DNA of 64,000 nucleotides from Pseudomonadota bacterium (GTDB lineage: Bacteria > Desulfobacterota > Binatia > UBA9968): the NCBI GenBank assembly GCA_021324155.1, contig JAJPJQ010000030.1:29204-93203 (forward strand), read 5' to 3'. Numbering within the stretch: position 1 is the first letter of the stretch; every line of letters starts with the position of its first letter. The notes under the pieces were generated by a model. It did not search any database, had not been told where the DNA came from, and saw only the letters and a program-made list of their open reading frames with translations. The position numbers were made by a program, and so were the translations under genes. Shown here in pieces: positions 24,072-33,294 of this stretch.

Positions 24072-25739
24072 ATGCAGGATCGCTTCTTCATCGCCGGCCA
24101 GTTGCGCGAGATCGGCCGGCTCCTCGACGTCAAAGGCGAAAATCGATTCAAGGCGCGGGCTTACGAGCGCGCTGCGCGCGCGCTCGAAACGCTCGACGCC
24201 GATCTCGATCTTTTAGTCCTCAATCGCCGCCTGACCGAAATTCCCGGCATCGGCTCCGCGCTCGCCGCGGTCATCGACGGGCTCTATCGCACGGGTAAAA
24301 GCTCGCTGCTCGACGAGCTCCGCGAGCAGTTGCCGCCCGGCGCCGTCGAAATGAATCTCATCCCCGGCTTGAGCTTGAAGAAAATCACCGCGCTCCACGC
24401 CGCGCTCGGCGTCGCGAGCGTCGCGGACTTGAAAGCCGCCGGCGAAAAGGGCCTGATCCGCACGGTCAAGGGCTTCGGCGCAAAAGGCGAGGCGAAGATC
24501 CTCGCCGCCATTGATAAGCTCGAAAGCGGCGACGCGCGATTATTGCTCGACCATGCGACCGACGAGGCGGAGCGGCTCTTGCGCCATGTGCGAGCAGCCG
24601 CGAAGGCGGACATTGCCGGCGCGCTCAGGCGGCGAAAAGAATCCGTCGCGCGGATTCAGATCGTCGCCGCGGGGGCAGAGCCGGATAAATTGATCGATGA
24701 TTTTCTCCGCTATCCGGCGATCGTCCATTCCGAGCGCATGGACGCCTTATGCCGCGCGCGCCTGGCGTCCGGCGCCATGGTTGAGCTCCATGCTGTTCAC
24801 GACGCCGATTACGCTGCGTCGCTCATGCGTCACACGGGTTCCAAAAGGCATTACGCGCGCCTCGAAGAGCTTGCGCGGGCGAAGCGGCTCGATTTGGATG
24901 CGCCCGCGAAGGACGAAACGGAAATTTACCGCCACCTAGGAATGCATTACGTGCCGCCGGAGCTGCGCGAGGACGAAGGCGAGATCGAGGCGGCGCTCGC
25001 GGGCAAGCTGCCGCCGCTCGTCGAATACGACGACATCACCGGGCTGACGCACTGCCATACGGTTTACTCGGACGGCAAAAATAGCGTGGAAGAGATGGCG
25101 CTCGCCGCCGACGCCCTGGGCATGAAGTATCTGACGATTACAGATCATTCGCCGAGCGCCTTTTACGCCGGCGGCGTCGATGTCGAGCGCCTGAAGCAGC
25201 AGTGGGAGGAGATCGATCGCGCGCAGCAGAAGGTGAAGGTGCGGCTGCTCAAAGGCACGGAGTCTGATATTCGTCCCGACGGCTCGCTCGATTATCCCGA
25301 CGAGGTCCTCGCGCGTTTCGATGTCGTGATCGCGAGCATCCACCAGCGCAACAAGATGGACGCCGACCAGATGACGCGGCGCCTAGTCGCCGCGATGAAG
25401 TCGCCGTTCTTCAAAGTCTGGGGCCACCCGCTCGGGCGCCTGATCGGTTCGCGTCCGCCGCTCGAGTGCCGCATGGAAATCGTTCTCGACGCAATCGCGG
25501 AGGCGAAGGCGGCCATCGAGGTCAACGGTGACCCGCACCGTCTCGATCTCGAACCGCGCTGGATTCGCGCTGCGCGCGAGCGCGGCATCAAGTTTCTTAT
25601 TTCGACGGACGCGCATTCTACGGTCGCGCTGCGTTATCTACGCTACGGCGTCGACATGGCGAGGCGCGGCTGGCTCACCGCTGGCGACGTGTTGAACACG
25701 CTGCCGCTGAAGAATTTCCTTGCGGCGGTCCGCCCGTGA
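24072..25739 (+). CDS. polX: PolX-type protein with degenerate polymerase site and intact PHP nuclease domain
   Basis: A 555-residue protein with the layout of bacterial PolX. Residues about 1-90 form the 8-kDa domain with helix-hairpin-helix (G-I-G-S-A-L-A-A-V-I), then fingers/palm/thumb to about 315 and a C-terminal PHP domain. In the palm, where active PolX has G-D-I-D, this one has A193-R194-I195-Q196, and the third Asp is Glu238 in M-V-E-L-H. Polymerase activity is therefore doubtful. The PHP motifs are kept: T-H-C-H-T-V-Y-S-D, T-D-H-S, Glu in K-G-T-E, S-I-H, W-G-H-P and S-T-D-A-H. It may act as an exonuclease or AP-endonuclease in base repair. It overlaps the next gene by 4 bases. Confidence 0.9.
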   Translation: MQDRFFIAGQLREIGRLLDVKGENRFKARAYERAARALETLDADLDLLVLNRRLTEIPGIGSALAAVIDGLYRTGKSSLLDELREQLPPGAVEMNLIPGLSLKKITALHAALGVASVADLKAAGEKGLIRTVKGFGAKGEAKILAAIDKLESGDARLLLDHATDEAERLLRHVRAAAKADIAGALRRRKESVARIQIVAAGAEPDKLIDDFLRYPAIVHSERMDALCRARLASGAMVELHAVHDADYAASLMRHTGSKRHYARLEELARAKRLDLDAPAKDETEIYRHLGMHYVPPELREDEGEIEAALAGKLPPLVEYDDITGLTHCHTVYSDGKNSVEEMALAADALGMKYLTITDHSPSAFYAGGVDVERLKQQWEEIDRAQQKVKVRLLKGTESDIRPDGSLDYPDEVLARFDVVIASIHQRNKMDADQMTRRLVAAMKSPFFKVWGHPLGRLIGSRPPLECRMEIVLDAIAEAKAAIEVNGDPHRLDLEPRWIRAARERGIKFLISTDAHSTVALRYLRYGVDMARRGWLTAGDVLNTLPLKNFLAAVRP

Positions 25740-26395
25740 ACCGGATTTTTCTCCTCTCGCCCGCGAACTGCAACGGCGAGCGCGCGCAATGGCTCGTCCG
25801 GTCGAACGCCCGCTCCGAATTGGCGCTCAAGCTCCGCAGCGCCGAAGGCGCGCCGCTGGGCGACGTCTTCGCGTTTTTGAGCGCGCTATATTTCCGCGGC
25901 AAGCTCGCGTACGCGCGCGCCTTCACCCGGCCGCCGGTGGCCGGTGCCGGCATCTTCGTGATCACGCCGACGCGCGGTCTCGTCTCCTGTGACGCGGCGA
26001 TCCGCGTCTCCACTTTGCGCGGTTTCGCGCGCGTGCCGGTGCACAAAAACCACCGACTGTACCGCCGCTCACTCGTCCTGACCTCCCGCGCGCTGGCCAC
26101 GATCATCGGCGAAAACTGCGAAGTCGTGCTGCTCGGCAGCATCGCGAGCGGGAAATATCTCGATCTTTTGACGGGTGTTTTCGGCGCGCGGCTGCGCGTG
26201 CCGGCGGAGTTCATCGGCCTCGGCGACATGAGCCGCGGCGGCCTGATGCTGCGCTGCGTCCGCGAAGGCCGCGAGCTCGACTATATCTCCGCCGAGCGCG
26301 CGTACGAATTATCGCGGCAGCCGCGGAGCACGCGCGCGCTCGCCGGCCGGATTTATTCCGGCAGCCGCATTGACGCGGAAGACACCGAGCGCTAG
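25736..26395 (+). CDS. conserved hypothetical protein coupled to PolX-like gene
   Basis: A 219-residue basic protein that I do not recognise. It starts at a GTG that overlaps the PolX-like stop (GTGA at 25736-25739), so translation is coupled and a joint role is likely. No signal peptide or membrane segment is present. Notable blocks are L-S-P-A-N-C-N-G-E-R-A, V-I-T-P-T-R-G-L, P-V-H-K-N-H-R-L-Y-R-R-S-L, L-L-G-S-I-A-S-G-K-Y and F-I-G-L-G-D-M-S-R-G-G-L-M-L-R. These small-residue turns could be a catalytic core. A DNA repair or nucleic-acid role is inference from the gene neighbour only. Confidence 0.8.
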   Translation: MNRIFLLSPANCNGERAQWLVRSNARSELALKLRSAEGAPLGDVFAFLSALYFRGKLAYARAFTRPPVAGAGIFVITPTRGLVSCDAAIRVSTLRGFARVPVHKNHRLYRRSLVLTSRALATIIGENCEVVLLGSIASGKYLDLLTGVFGARLRVPAEFIGLGDMSRGGLMLRCVREGRELDYISAERAYELSRQPRSTRALAGRIYSGSRIDAEDTER

Positions 26396-26429
26396 AGCAG
26401 TTCCAGAGTAGCCGCAAAGGAGTCCCGCC

Positions 26430-26624
26430 ATGGAAAAGCGAGTCAGGGTCGATTGCCGCAAGCATCCGAGCGCGCAGGGCTGCACGATCGCAATCTCCGG
26501 AACGCCCGACGAAGTCGCCGAACTCGGCTGGCTGCACGCGAAGCTGCAGCACGCGCACAAGGACGACGAAGAGAAGGGCATCAAGGATTGGATTCGTTCG
26601 AATGCCGAGCCGGCGCGCGATTGA
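26430..26624 (+). CDS. small cysteine-containing protein, DUF1059-like
   Basis: A 64-residue cytoplasmic protein starting at ATG 26430 with AAAGGAG (26418-26424) in front. It has two Cys (V-D-C-R-K-H-P and A-Q-G-C-T-I) in the N-terminal third, then P-D-E-V-A-E-L-G-W-L-H-A-K-L-Q-H-A-H, an amphipathic helix rich in His. The layout resembles DUF1059 proteins, but the match is loose. Function is unknown. It lies 34 nt after the PolX-partner gene. Confidence 0.7.
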   Translation: MEKRVRVDCRKHPSAQGCTIAISGTPDEVAELGWLHAKLQHAHKDDEEKGIKDWIRSNAEPARD

Positions 26625-26890
26625 ATTCATAACGGTCCGATTCATCGCTTCCGCCGGTCTGTAGGGAAACCCGCCCGAAGCTGCATCCCGCCGCCTGCGC
26701 TCCGCGCGGCCGCGGCCTGTGACCCCGCGCGCCGTTATTGAGCGCGGGAAATGCGCGCGCTGACAAATATTGTCTAATCCTACGTTCACTTTTTTCGCTG
26801 CCGCGTTCGATACTACCAAACTGCTCAACGCCGCGAATTCATGCCGTGGCATGAAACCTGCTGATCGCGTTCTCCCCCGGAGGGAGAACC
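26625..26890 (+). promoter_or_regulatory. intergenic region with dyads and a ribosome-site hairpin
   Basis: No gene is visible in this 266-base gap. It holds CCCGCGC (26724-26730) paired with GCGCGGG (26742-26748), a GACAA-3-TTGTC dyad (26762-26774), CATGCC-GT-GGCATG (26840-26853), and an 8-bp-arm hairpin GTTCTCCC-5-GGGAGAAC (26869-26889). The last one buries the GGAGGGAG ribosome site directly before the ATG of the di-heme gene, so it may control translation initiation. Confidence 0.45.
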
Positions 26891-28069
26891 ATGAAACACA
26901 AGATTTGTGCAGCAGCGCTCTCGCTTGCGTTGACGGGATTGATTTCGTGGAAGGCGGTCGCGACCAACCCGGTTTTGTTCGGCGATCCTTTTCCGAGAAT
27001 CACCGCCGAGCTGAGCGATTTATTCTCTGAAGGCAAGGAGGAATTTTCGACGGTCGAAACGGCCGAGGAAGGCCTCGGCCCGGTCTTCAACGACAACTCA
27101 TGCGCCGCGTGTCACTCGAATCCGGCTGTCGGCGGCGACAGCGATATCCTCGAGACGCGCTTCGGCACCACGACGAACAATCACTTCGATCCGCTCGCGC
27201 AATTCGGCGGCTCGTTGATTCAGTCGCAGGGCATCGGCGCGTTCGGGACGTGCAACTTCGCGGGCGAGACGGTGCCCGCGGATGCGACGATCGTCGCGAA
27301 GCGCAAGACGACGCCGCTTTTCGGTTTGGGACTCGTCGACCATGTTCCCGACGCAGCGTTTCTGCTGCTCGCCCAGCTGGAAAAAAATGTTTCGCCGTCG
27401 ACGGCGGGGCGTCCGAATATCGTCACCGATCTCGCGACGGGAAAGCCTGCGGTCGGCAAATTCGGCTGGAAAGCGCAGAATCCCAACCTGCTGCAGTTTT
27501 CCGGCGACGCCTATGTGAACGAGATGGGCATCACTAATCCGATGTTTCCGGCTGAAAACTGCCCGAACGGCGACTGCTCGCAGATGCCGTCGTGCTATCC
27601 CGACGCCGGCCTCGACGACGAGGGCGACGACGTGGAGGCGTTCAGTGATTTCATGACGCTGCTCGCGGCGCCGCCGCGCGGACCGATCACGCGCGACGTG
27701 CTGGCCGGCGAGAACGTTTTTCTCCGCATCGGTTGCGGCAGCTGCCACGTGCCAGTGCTCATTACGGGCCCGAGCAAGGTCAAGGCGTTCAACAAGGTCG
27801 CTTTCCATCCGTATTCGGATTTTCTCCTGCACGACATGGGAAGTCTCGGCGACGGCATCGAGCAGGGGAAAGCGACGGGCCGCGACATGCGAACGGCGCC
27901 GCTCTGGGGCCTGCGCGTGCGCTCGACCTATCTGCACGACGGCCGCGCGCTCGGGCTCGACGCTGCGATCCTCGCGCACGATGGGCAGGGGAAGGCCGCG
28001 AAAAACCGCTTCGCCGCGCTCTCGGCGAGCGACGCGCAGAAGCTGATGGCGTTTTTGAATTCGCTCTAA
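26891..28069 (+). CDS. di-heme oxidoreductase (thiol oxidoreductase, DHOR family)
   Basis: A 392-residue secreted c-type cytochrome. The signal peptide has a hydrophobic core about residues 7-20 and ends near A-V-A at residue 24. Two heme-attachment motifs are present: C71-A-A-C74-H75 and C282-G-S-C285-H286. The C-terminal H-D-M-G-S-L and R-T-A-P-L-W-G-L-R-V-R-S-T-Y-L-H-D-G-R-A blocks are hallmarks of the di-heme oxidoreductase family related to MauG and bacterial peroxidases. It acts in the periplasm. A hairpin at 26869-26889 covers its ribosome site. The substrate is unknown; peroxide and thiosulfate-type substrates are known in related proteins. Confidence 0.92.
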   Translation: MKHKICAAALSLALTGLISWKAVATNPVLFGDPFPRITAELSDLFSEGKEEFSTVETAEEGLGPVFNDNSCAACHSNPAVGGDSDILETRFGTTTNNHFDPLAQFGGSLIQSQGIGAFGTCNFAGETVPADATIVAKRKTTPLFGLGLVDHVPDAAFLLLAQLEKNVSPSTAGRPNIVTDLATGKPAVGKFGWKAQNPNLLQFSGDAYVNEMGITNPMFPAENCPNGDCSQMPSCYPDAGLDDEGDDVEAFSDFMTLLAAPPRGPITRDVLAGENVFLRIGCGSCHVPVLITGPSKVKAFNKVAFHPYSDFLLHDMGSLGDGIEQGKATGRDMRTAPLWGLRVRSTYLHDGRALGLDAAILAHDGQGKAAKNRFAALSASDAQKLMAFLNSL

Positions 28070-28096
28070 GCAGCGGCGCCGCGCGCCGCCGCCGGA

Positions 28097-29284
28097 TCAT
28101 TCCTTGGAATAGATCGCGGCGGCGGCGCTAACGCCGGAGTTGTGGATTTTAAAGCCTTCGCCTAGCAGGCATTTCTCCAGCGCCGCGAGCAGAAGGAATA
28201 CGTTGTTCGCCGTGCTGCCAGAGCCCATGAAGCCGACACGCCAGACGCGGCCTTTCAGCGTCCCGAGGCCGCCTCCGACCTCGATGTTGAATTCCTCCAA
28301 CAGCCGTCGCCGCACGCGCGCGTCGTCGACGCCATCGGGTATGCCGACGGTATTGAGCGTCCAGAGGCGCTCGTTCTGCGCGACGTGCATTTTAAGACCC
28401 ATCGCTTCGACCCCGGCGACGAACGCCCGGTGATTGAGCTCGTGGCGCCGGCGGCGCGCTTCGAGGCCTTCTTCGGCGACGATGCGCAGCGCTTCGCGCA
28501 GCGCATAGTTCATCGTGATCGGCGCCGTGTGATGGTAGGTGCGCTCGCTGCCCCAATAGTTCGCGACCAGCCCGAGATCGAGATACCAGCTGGCAGGCTT
28601 CGCCTTGCGGCTTTTGATCTTCGCCACGGCGCGCTCGCTGAATGTCACCGGCGCGAGGCCGGGAGGGCAGGAGAGCGCCTTCTGGGTTCCCGAGTAGCAG
28701 CCGTCGATGCCGTGGCGGTCGACGGCGACAGCGTGCGCGCCGAGACTCGTGACCGTGTCGACGATGAGCAGGCCACCGCGCTCGTCGGCGATCTCGCGCA
28801 ACGGCGCGAGCGGCTGGAGCACGCCGGTCGATGTCTCGGCCTGGACAGCGAATAGCGCGCTCGCGCGCGAGCTTTTCCAGGCGGCGCGCACTTTATCGAC
28901 ATCGATCGTCCTGCCCCATTCGGCTTCGACGCGCAGCGGCTTGGCGCCGAGACGCGACACCATGTCGCACATGCGTTCGCCGAAGTAACCGTTCACGCAC
29001 ACGACGATCTCGTCGCCCGCCTCGAGCAGATTCGCTACCGTCGCTTCCATGCCGGCGCTGCCGGTGCCCGAGACGGGAATCGTCAGGCGGTTCTCCGTCT
29101 CGAAGACGTAGCGGAGCAGCGCCTGAATATCGTCCATCAGCCGCAGAAACAGCGGGTCGAGATGCCCCAGCACGGGTGCCGCCATCGCGCGCATTACGCG
29201 TTCGTCGACCGGGCTCGGGCCGGGACCCAGCAGGATGCGCCGCGGCGGATTGAATTCCGGAAGATTCGGCTTGTCGGCGGCCAT
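28097..29284 (-). CDS. class V aminotransferase, alanine-glyoxylate / serine-glyoxylate type
   Basis: A 395-residue PLP enzyme. The PLP-lysine is K202 in S-G-T-Q-K-A-L-S, with the upstream phosphate-binding T-G-S-A-G-M-E-A and D-T-V-T-S-L-G-A. The N-terminus reads L-L-G-P-G-P-S-P-V, as in AGXT-like enzymes. It should interconvert alanine or serine with glyoxylate and pyruvate or hydroxypyruvate, linking photorespiration-type glyoxylate and serine metabolism. AAGGAG lies 8 nt before the ATG at 29284, which decides against the in-frame start at 29314. It is divergent from the DUF748 gene, with about 120 nt between. Confidence 0.93.
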   Translation of the reverse strand: MAADKPNLPEFNPPRRILLGPGPSPVDERVMRAMAAPVLGHLDPLFLRLMDDIQALLRYVFETENRLTIPVSGTGSAGMEATVANLLEAGDEIVVCVNGYFGERMCDMVSRLGAKPLRVEAEWGRTIDVDKVRAAWKSSRASALFAVQAETSTGVLQPLAPLREIADERGGLLIVDTVTSLGAHAVAVDRHGIDGCYSGTQKALSCPPGLAPVTFSERAVAKIKSRKAKPASWYLDLGLVANYWGSERTYHHTAPITMNYALREALRIVAEEGLEARRRRHELNHRAFVAGVEAMGLKMHVAQNERLWTLNTVGIPDGVDDARVRRRLLEEFNIEVGGGLGTLKGRVWRVGFMGSGSTANNVFLLLAALEKCLLGEGFKIHNSGVSAAAAIYSKE

Positions 29285-29405
29285 GAATGTTCTCCTTTTG
29301 CGGGAAGATAACACCGGGGGGAATCAACCTCAACGAATGATCGGCTTGCTTGCGGCTGTATATCGCCGGTGGTATGGGTTAGACGGTTTTCCCAAAAGCT
29401 CAGCC

Positions 29406-32114
29406 ATGACCCGCCGGCGGAAAAAATGGCTCATCATCACGGGCGCGGCGCTCGCCGTGTTCATCACTTTCATCTGGACTCTCCCGGAGATCGTTCGCAG
29501 CATCGCTCTCAAGCAGATCGCCGCCACTACGCACCGGGCCGTCGCCATCGAAGACATCGATATTAATCTCTTCACGCGACGGATCGCGATCAAGAATTTC
29601 CGTCTCGCCGACCGATCGCGTCCCGACGCGCTGATGCAATTTAAAGAGCTATCGACGAAGTTCTACTACACGCCTCTTTTTGCCAAGCACTTGCGCTTCG
29701 CCGAGTTGAACCTTGTCGCGCCGTCCTGGGGCATCGCGCGCACGGGAGCGTCGGACTTCAACTTCTCCGATCTGATTCCGCCGCCGGAAAAGGAGAAGCA
29801 AGAGAAAAAAGAATTCGGCATGGCCTTCACGATCGATCATTTCAAGCTGAGCGATGGCGCGATCGCGCTCGACGACGAGGCCGTAAAGCCGGCGCGCTCG
29901 TGGAAGGCCGAGGGAATCAATTTCGAGGTCGAAAATCTCTCGACGCGAAAAGACGGCCCGTCGGGACGCGCGACGCTCAATCTAACGCTCGCCGGAACGC
30001 CGATCTCGCTGAACGCCTCCGATCTTCATCTCACGCCGCAGAACGGTCGCGCCGCCGTGAAGTTCGAGGGTTTCGATCTCGCTTTGCTGTTGCCGTACGT
30101 TCCCGCCGATGCGCCGGCGACGCTCAAGAGCGGCCGGCTGAGCACCGCGCTCACGATGAATTACGGCGATGCGGGCGCCATAAGGCTCGACGGCGACATC
30201 CGTCTCCAGACGCTCGCGATTCTCCAGCACGAGAAGCCCGATCCCGTTCTCACCGCGCCCGAGCTCAATATCAAGCTGAAAGACATCCAGATGAAGGGCG
30301 GCGTTTTCAACATAGCCGCGGTAGAGGTGGCCGGCGATCCGACGGTCACGGATATGAGTCTCACCCCCGCGAACACTTTCGACCTCAAGCAGTTGAAAGT
30401 TGCCGTGCAGAAGCTCACCTGGCCACAGACCGAGCCCGCGAACGTGCAGGTCACATCGCAATTACCGACGGGCGGCGCGTTCGACGTCGCCGGCACGGTG
30501 CTATTTAAACCGGTCAAGGCGGATCTCAAGGTCGTCGTCAAAGACGCCGACCTCTCCGCGTATCAACGCTATCTCCCTATCTCGGCGCCGTTCGCCGGCC
30601 GGGCCGACGCCGACCTCGACGTCAACGCGACGGTGGACGGCGCGGTCGTCCAGGCGGCAGCGCGCGGTAAGGCGACCGTCAGCAGCGTTGTTATCGGTCC
30701 CAAAGGCGCTCCGCTCGTTTCCGTCCAGCAGGCGAGCGCGACGACGATCGACGTGCGCTGGCCTGAGCAGATTAAGGTCGGTCAGGTGCGCGTCCGCAGA
30801 CCGTATGCGTTCATCGAGCGCAAGGCCGACGGGACGCTGCCGCTGCGCGGCGTCTTTGCGCCGCCGGGAGCCAAACTGGACGCGAAGCCGCCAGGCCCGT
30901 CCGCGACTCCCGTCGCCACGAAAACTGCTGCGCCTGCCGCGGCCAAGGCGCCGGCGACGCCTGCCGCGGGGCAGAAGAAGCCCGCCATCGAGATCGGCGA
31001 CATCACAGTCGACGAAGGCAACGCGCGCTTCACCGACCGCACCGGCGATCCGCCTTACAACGAGGAGCTTTCGCACCTCGCGATGAACATCAAGGGTCTG
31101 ACCAATGCGCCCGGGAAAAAAGGCAGGCTCAAACTGCAGAGCGTCATCGGCGCGACCGGCGCGCTCGAGTTGCACGGCGACATAGCACCGCTGGGCGAGA
31201 CGCTCTTTCTCGACCTCGACGGCGAGTTGAGGGATTTTTCCATCCCGCGCACCAACCCGTACACCGCGCGGATTCTCTCGTGGATCGCGAAGGACGGACG
31301 GCTCGCGACTAAGCTGCATTTCCGTCTGGACGGCGACAAGCTCGACGCGAAAAGCGAGATTGTCGTCGGCCGTCTCGCTCTCGTGAAGGCGCGTGAGGAC
31401 GATCAGGTCAAGGACAAAATCGGCCTGCCGCTCGGATTGATCGTCGCGCTGATGAAAGATTCGCGCGGCGAGATACGCGTCAACGTGCCGGTCTCGGGTA
31501 GCCTCAGCTCGCCGCAGTTCAGCTTGAGCGAGGCGATCTGGACGGCGGTGAGGAACGTGCTGGTGAACATCCTCGCCGCGCCGTTCAAGCTGATCGGCAG
31601 CATGTTCACCTCCGGCGACAAGATCACCGGCTTCTCGGTCGATCCGGTTCCCTTCGATCCGGGCAGCGCCGCGATCGGTCAGAAAGCCGACGCGCGGCTG
31701 AAGCAAATGGCCGAATTCATGCGCGGCTCGCCCGGTGTCCGCCTCGGCCTCTCGGCCGTGGTCACCGAGCCTGACGTCGCGGCGCTAAAGACGCAGGAAG
31801 TCACTGCGCGAATTCAGCGCTATCAGCGCGAGCAGAACATCGGCGATCTCAATTCGGCGGCGCAGCGCTTTTTCCGCCAGCGCTACGCGAACATCAAGCC
31901 GCCCGAGACCGTCGAAGGCGTCGTCGCCGTCCTGCGCGACATCGAGCCCGCGCCCGACGACGCGGCTAAGAGGCTCGCGGCGCGGCGCGTCGAAGCGGTG
32001 CGCGATCGCCTGACTAACACCGGCACGGACGCGCAGCGGCTGGAATCGGAAGAAAAGCCTTCACCGCCGAGCGTGGAAGGCGACGGGCGCGTCGAATTTG
32101 ACATCCTGCCGTGA
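29406..32114 (+). CDS. large AsmA/DUF748-domain envelope protein
   Basis: A 902-residue inner-membrane-anchored protein. One transmembrane helix (residues about 8-27) follows a basic M-T-R-R-R-K-K, and the remaining 870 residues lie in the periplasm. The repeated beta-rich AsmA/DUF748 pattern is visible, for example I-A-L-K-Q-I, I-D-I-N-L-F-T-R-R-I-A-I and D-L-R-D-F-S-I-P-R-T-N-P-Y. A low-complexity Ala/Pro linker at about residues 490-530 separates two halves. AsmA-like proteins are thought to move phospholipids between membranes. The frame is open upstream to 29235 but ATG 29406 places the membrane anchor properly. Its stop overlaps the next start by 4 bases. Confidence 0.85.
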   Translation: MTRRRKKWLIITGAALAVFITFIWTLPEIVRSIALKQIAATTHRAVAIEDIDINLFTRRIAIKNFRLADRSRPDALMQFKELSTKFYYTPLFAKHLRFAELNLVAPSWGIARTGASDFNFSDLIPPPEKEKQEKKEFGMAFTIDHFKLSDGAIALDDEAVKPARSWKAEGINFEVENLSTRKDGPSGRATLNLTLAGTPISLNASDLHLTPQNGRAAVKFEGFDLALLLPYVPADAPATLKSGRLSTALTMNYGDAGAIRLDGDIRLQTLAILQHEKPDPVLTAPELNIKLKDIQMKGGVFNIAAVEVAGDPTVTDMSLTPANTFDLKQLKVAVQKLTWPQTEPANVQVTSQLPTGGAFDVAGTVLFKPVKADLKVVVKDADLSAYQRYLPISAPFAGRADADLDVNATVDGAVVQAAARGKATVSSVVIGPKGAPLVSVQQASATTIDVRWPEQIKVGQVRVRRPYAFIERKADGTLPLRGVFAPPGAKLDAKPPGPSATPVATKTAAPAAAKAPATPAAGQKKPAIEIGDITVDEGNARFTDRTGDPPYNEELSHLAMNIKGLTNAPGKKGRLKLQSVIGATGALELHGDIAPLGETLFLDLDGELRDFSIPRTNPYTARILSWIAKDGRLATKLHFRLDGDKLDAKSEIVVGRLALVKAREDDQVKDKIGLPLGLIVALMKDSRGEIRVNVPVSGSLSSPQFSLSEAIWTAVRNVLVNILAAPFKLIGSMFTSGDKITGFSVDPVPFDPGSAAIGQKADARLKQMAEFMRGSPGVRLGLSAVVTEPDVAALKTQEVTARIQRYQREQNIGDLNSAAQRFFRQRYANIKPPETVEGVVAVLRDIEPAPDDAAKRLAARRVEAVRDRLTNTGTDAQRLESEEKPSPPSVEGDGRVEFDILP

Positions 32115-32455
32115 GCCCGGCGTCGCTGATTATCGCCGGCACCGGAGCGCTCGCGAGCGCGGTTGCGACGCACTATGCGGCTAAAGATGCGCGGTATGGC
32201 TGGGTGATCGGTCTCGCCGGTATCTTTCCCGCCTGGCTCATCGCGTTTCTTACGCTCATCGATCCCGCATCGCGCAGCACCGTGGATGTGCCGCTGCCGC
32301 CGCGCGCATTATTGTCTTCGGGCGCCGGCCTGCTCGGAGTTATAGCGACGGACTATTGGCTGAGAAATGCGAAATCCAAACCCGCGGTATTTCTCGGATG
32401 GCTAATAGGCTGGATCGCGCTCGTCCCCGCGTGGCTGATCGCCGCCGTGGGCTGA
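32111..32455 (+). CDS. small membrane protein with internal duplication
   Basis: A 114-residue integral membrane protein starting at GTG 32111, overlapping the DUF748 stop by 4 bases, so translation is coupled. It has four hydrophobic segments that form two similar halves: residues about 4-50 and about 60-113 share A-L-x-x-x-G-x-G-x-L-x-x-x-x-A-T-x-Y and P-A-W-L-I-A. The family is unknown to me. It likely assists the large envelope protein. Its 3' end is 2 bases from the convergent SIMPL gene. Confidence 0.75.
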   Translation: MSPASLIIAGTGALASAVATHYAAKDARYGWVIGLAGIFPAWLIAFLTLIDPASRSTVDVPLPPRALLSSGAGLLGVIATDYWLRNAKSKPAVFLGWLIGWIALVPAWLIAAVG

Positions 32456-32457
32456 TT

Positions 32458-33174
32458 CTACTGCGCCGTCACTTCTGCCACCAGCGTGACCGACGAGCGT
32501 ATCTCGACGCTGCCGCTCTCGATCGGCGTCGGGGCCTGTCCGAGCGTATCGGCGCCCGCCCGCATGCTGCGCATAATCGGCTGGACGGAGCGCTCGTTCT
32601 CCGTGACCGACATGACGCGTACGATTTTGACGCCCAGGGCCTTCCCGACGTCTTCGGCTTTCTGTTTCGCCCTCACCGTCGCGTTGCGCAGCGCGTCTCG
32701 TTGCGCCGCGTCCTGATCCTTCAAGGTAAAAACCAAGCGCTGAACGCGATTGGCGCCTACCGCCGTGGTCGCGTCAATTAACGGGCCGACATCCTGGATT
32801 CCGGCCATTTTGATCTGCACGACGTTTGTCGCGGTGTAGCCGACGATCTCGGGCTTGCCGTCCTTTGGATAACGGTAGGTCGGTGTCACTGAATAGCCGA
32901 CCGTCTTGGTCTGATCGCCGGGCTTGATGATTTTTTTAACCTCGGCGATTACCGCCCCGAGCTTGGCGGCGTTGTCCTTCGCCGCCTGCGCGGCCGTCTT
33001 CGCCTCGGCGACAACGCCGATGTCGATCTCCGCTTGATCTGGCTCAACGGAAACCACCGCTTCGCCGCTTACGGTAATCGACGGGACGCGCGGCGATACG
33101 TCGAGCTGAAACTGTTGAGCATGAGCCAAAGCAGGAAAAAACAACAAGACAGCGGCGACAATGATCGTTCGCAT
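32458..33174 (-). CDS. SIMPL domain (DUF541) periplasmic protein
   Basis: A 238-residue secreted protein with signal peptide M-R-T-I-I-V-A-A-V-L-L-F-F-P-A-L-A-H-A. The SIMPL/DUF541 core starts I-T-V-S-G-E-A-V-V-S-V-E-P-D-Q-A and includes the typical K-T-V-G-Y-S-V-T-P-T-Y-R-Y. Its C-terminus reads E-I-R-S-S-V-T-L-V-A-E-V. Members are outer-membrane or periplasmic proteins related to stress response; BP26 of Brucella is one. The frame is open upstream to 34515 but that is a shadow of the RNase gene. A second SIMPL gene lies on the plus strand at 35571. Confidence 0.9.
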   Translation of the reverse strand: MRTIIVAAVLLFFPALAHAQQFQLDVSPRVPSITVSGEAVVSVEPDQAEIDIGVVAEAKTAAQAAKDNAAKLGAVIAEVKKIIKPGDQTKTVGYSVTPTYRYPKDGKPEIVGYTATNVVQIKMAGIQDVGPLIDATTAVGANRVQRLVFTLKDQDAAQRDALRNATVRAKQKAEDVGKALGVKIVRVMSVTENERSVQPIMRSMRAGADTLGQAPTPIESGSVEIRSSVTLVAEVTAQ

Positions 33175-33294
33175 GGCGTTATTGTGTCCTCCAATTGCCG
33201 AGGTTTGCAACTGCAAAATTAGACATTTAGACGCGATCATGCGATCATTATTCATGCTCACAACTCGTCGTCTACGTTGCTTCCGCGATCTACT

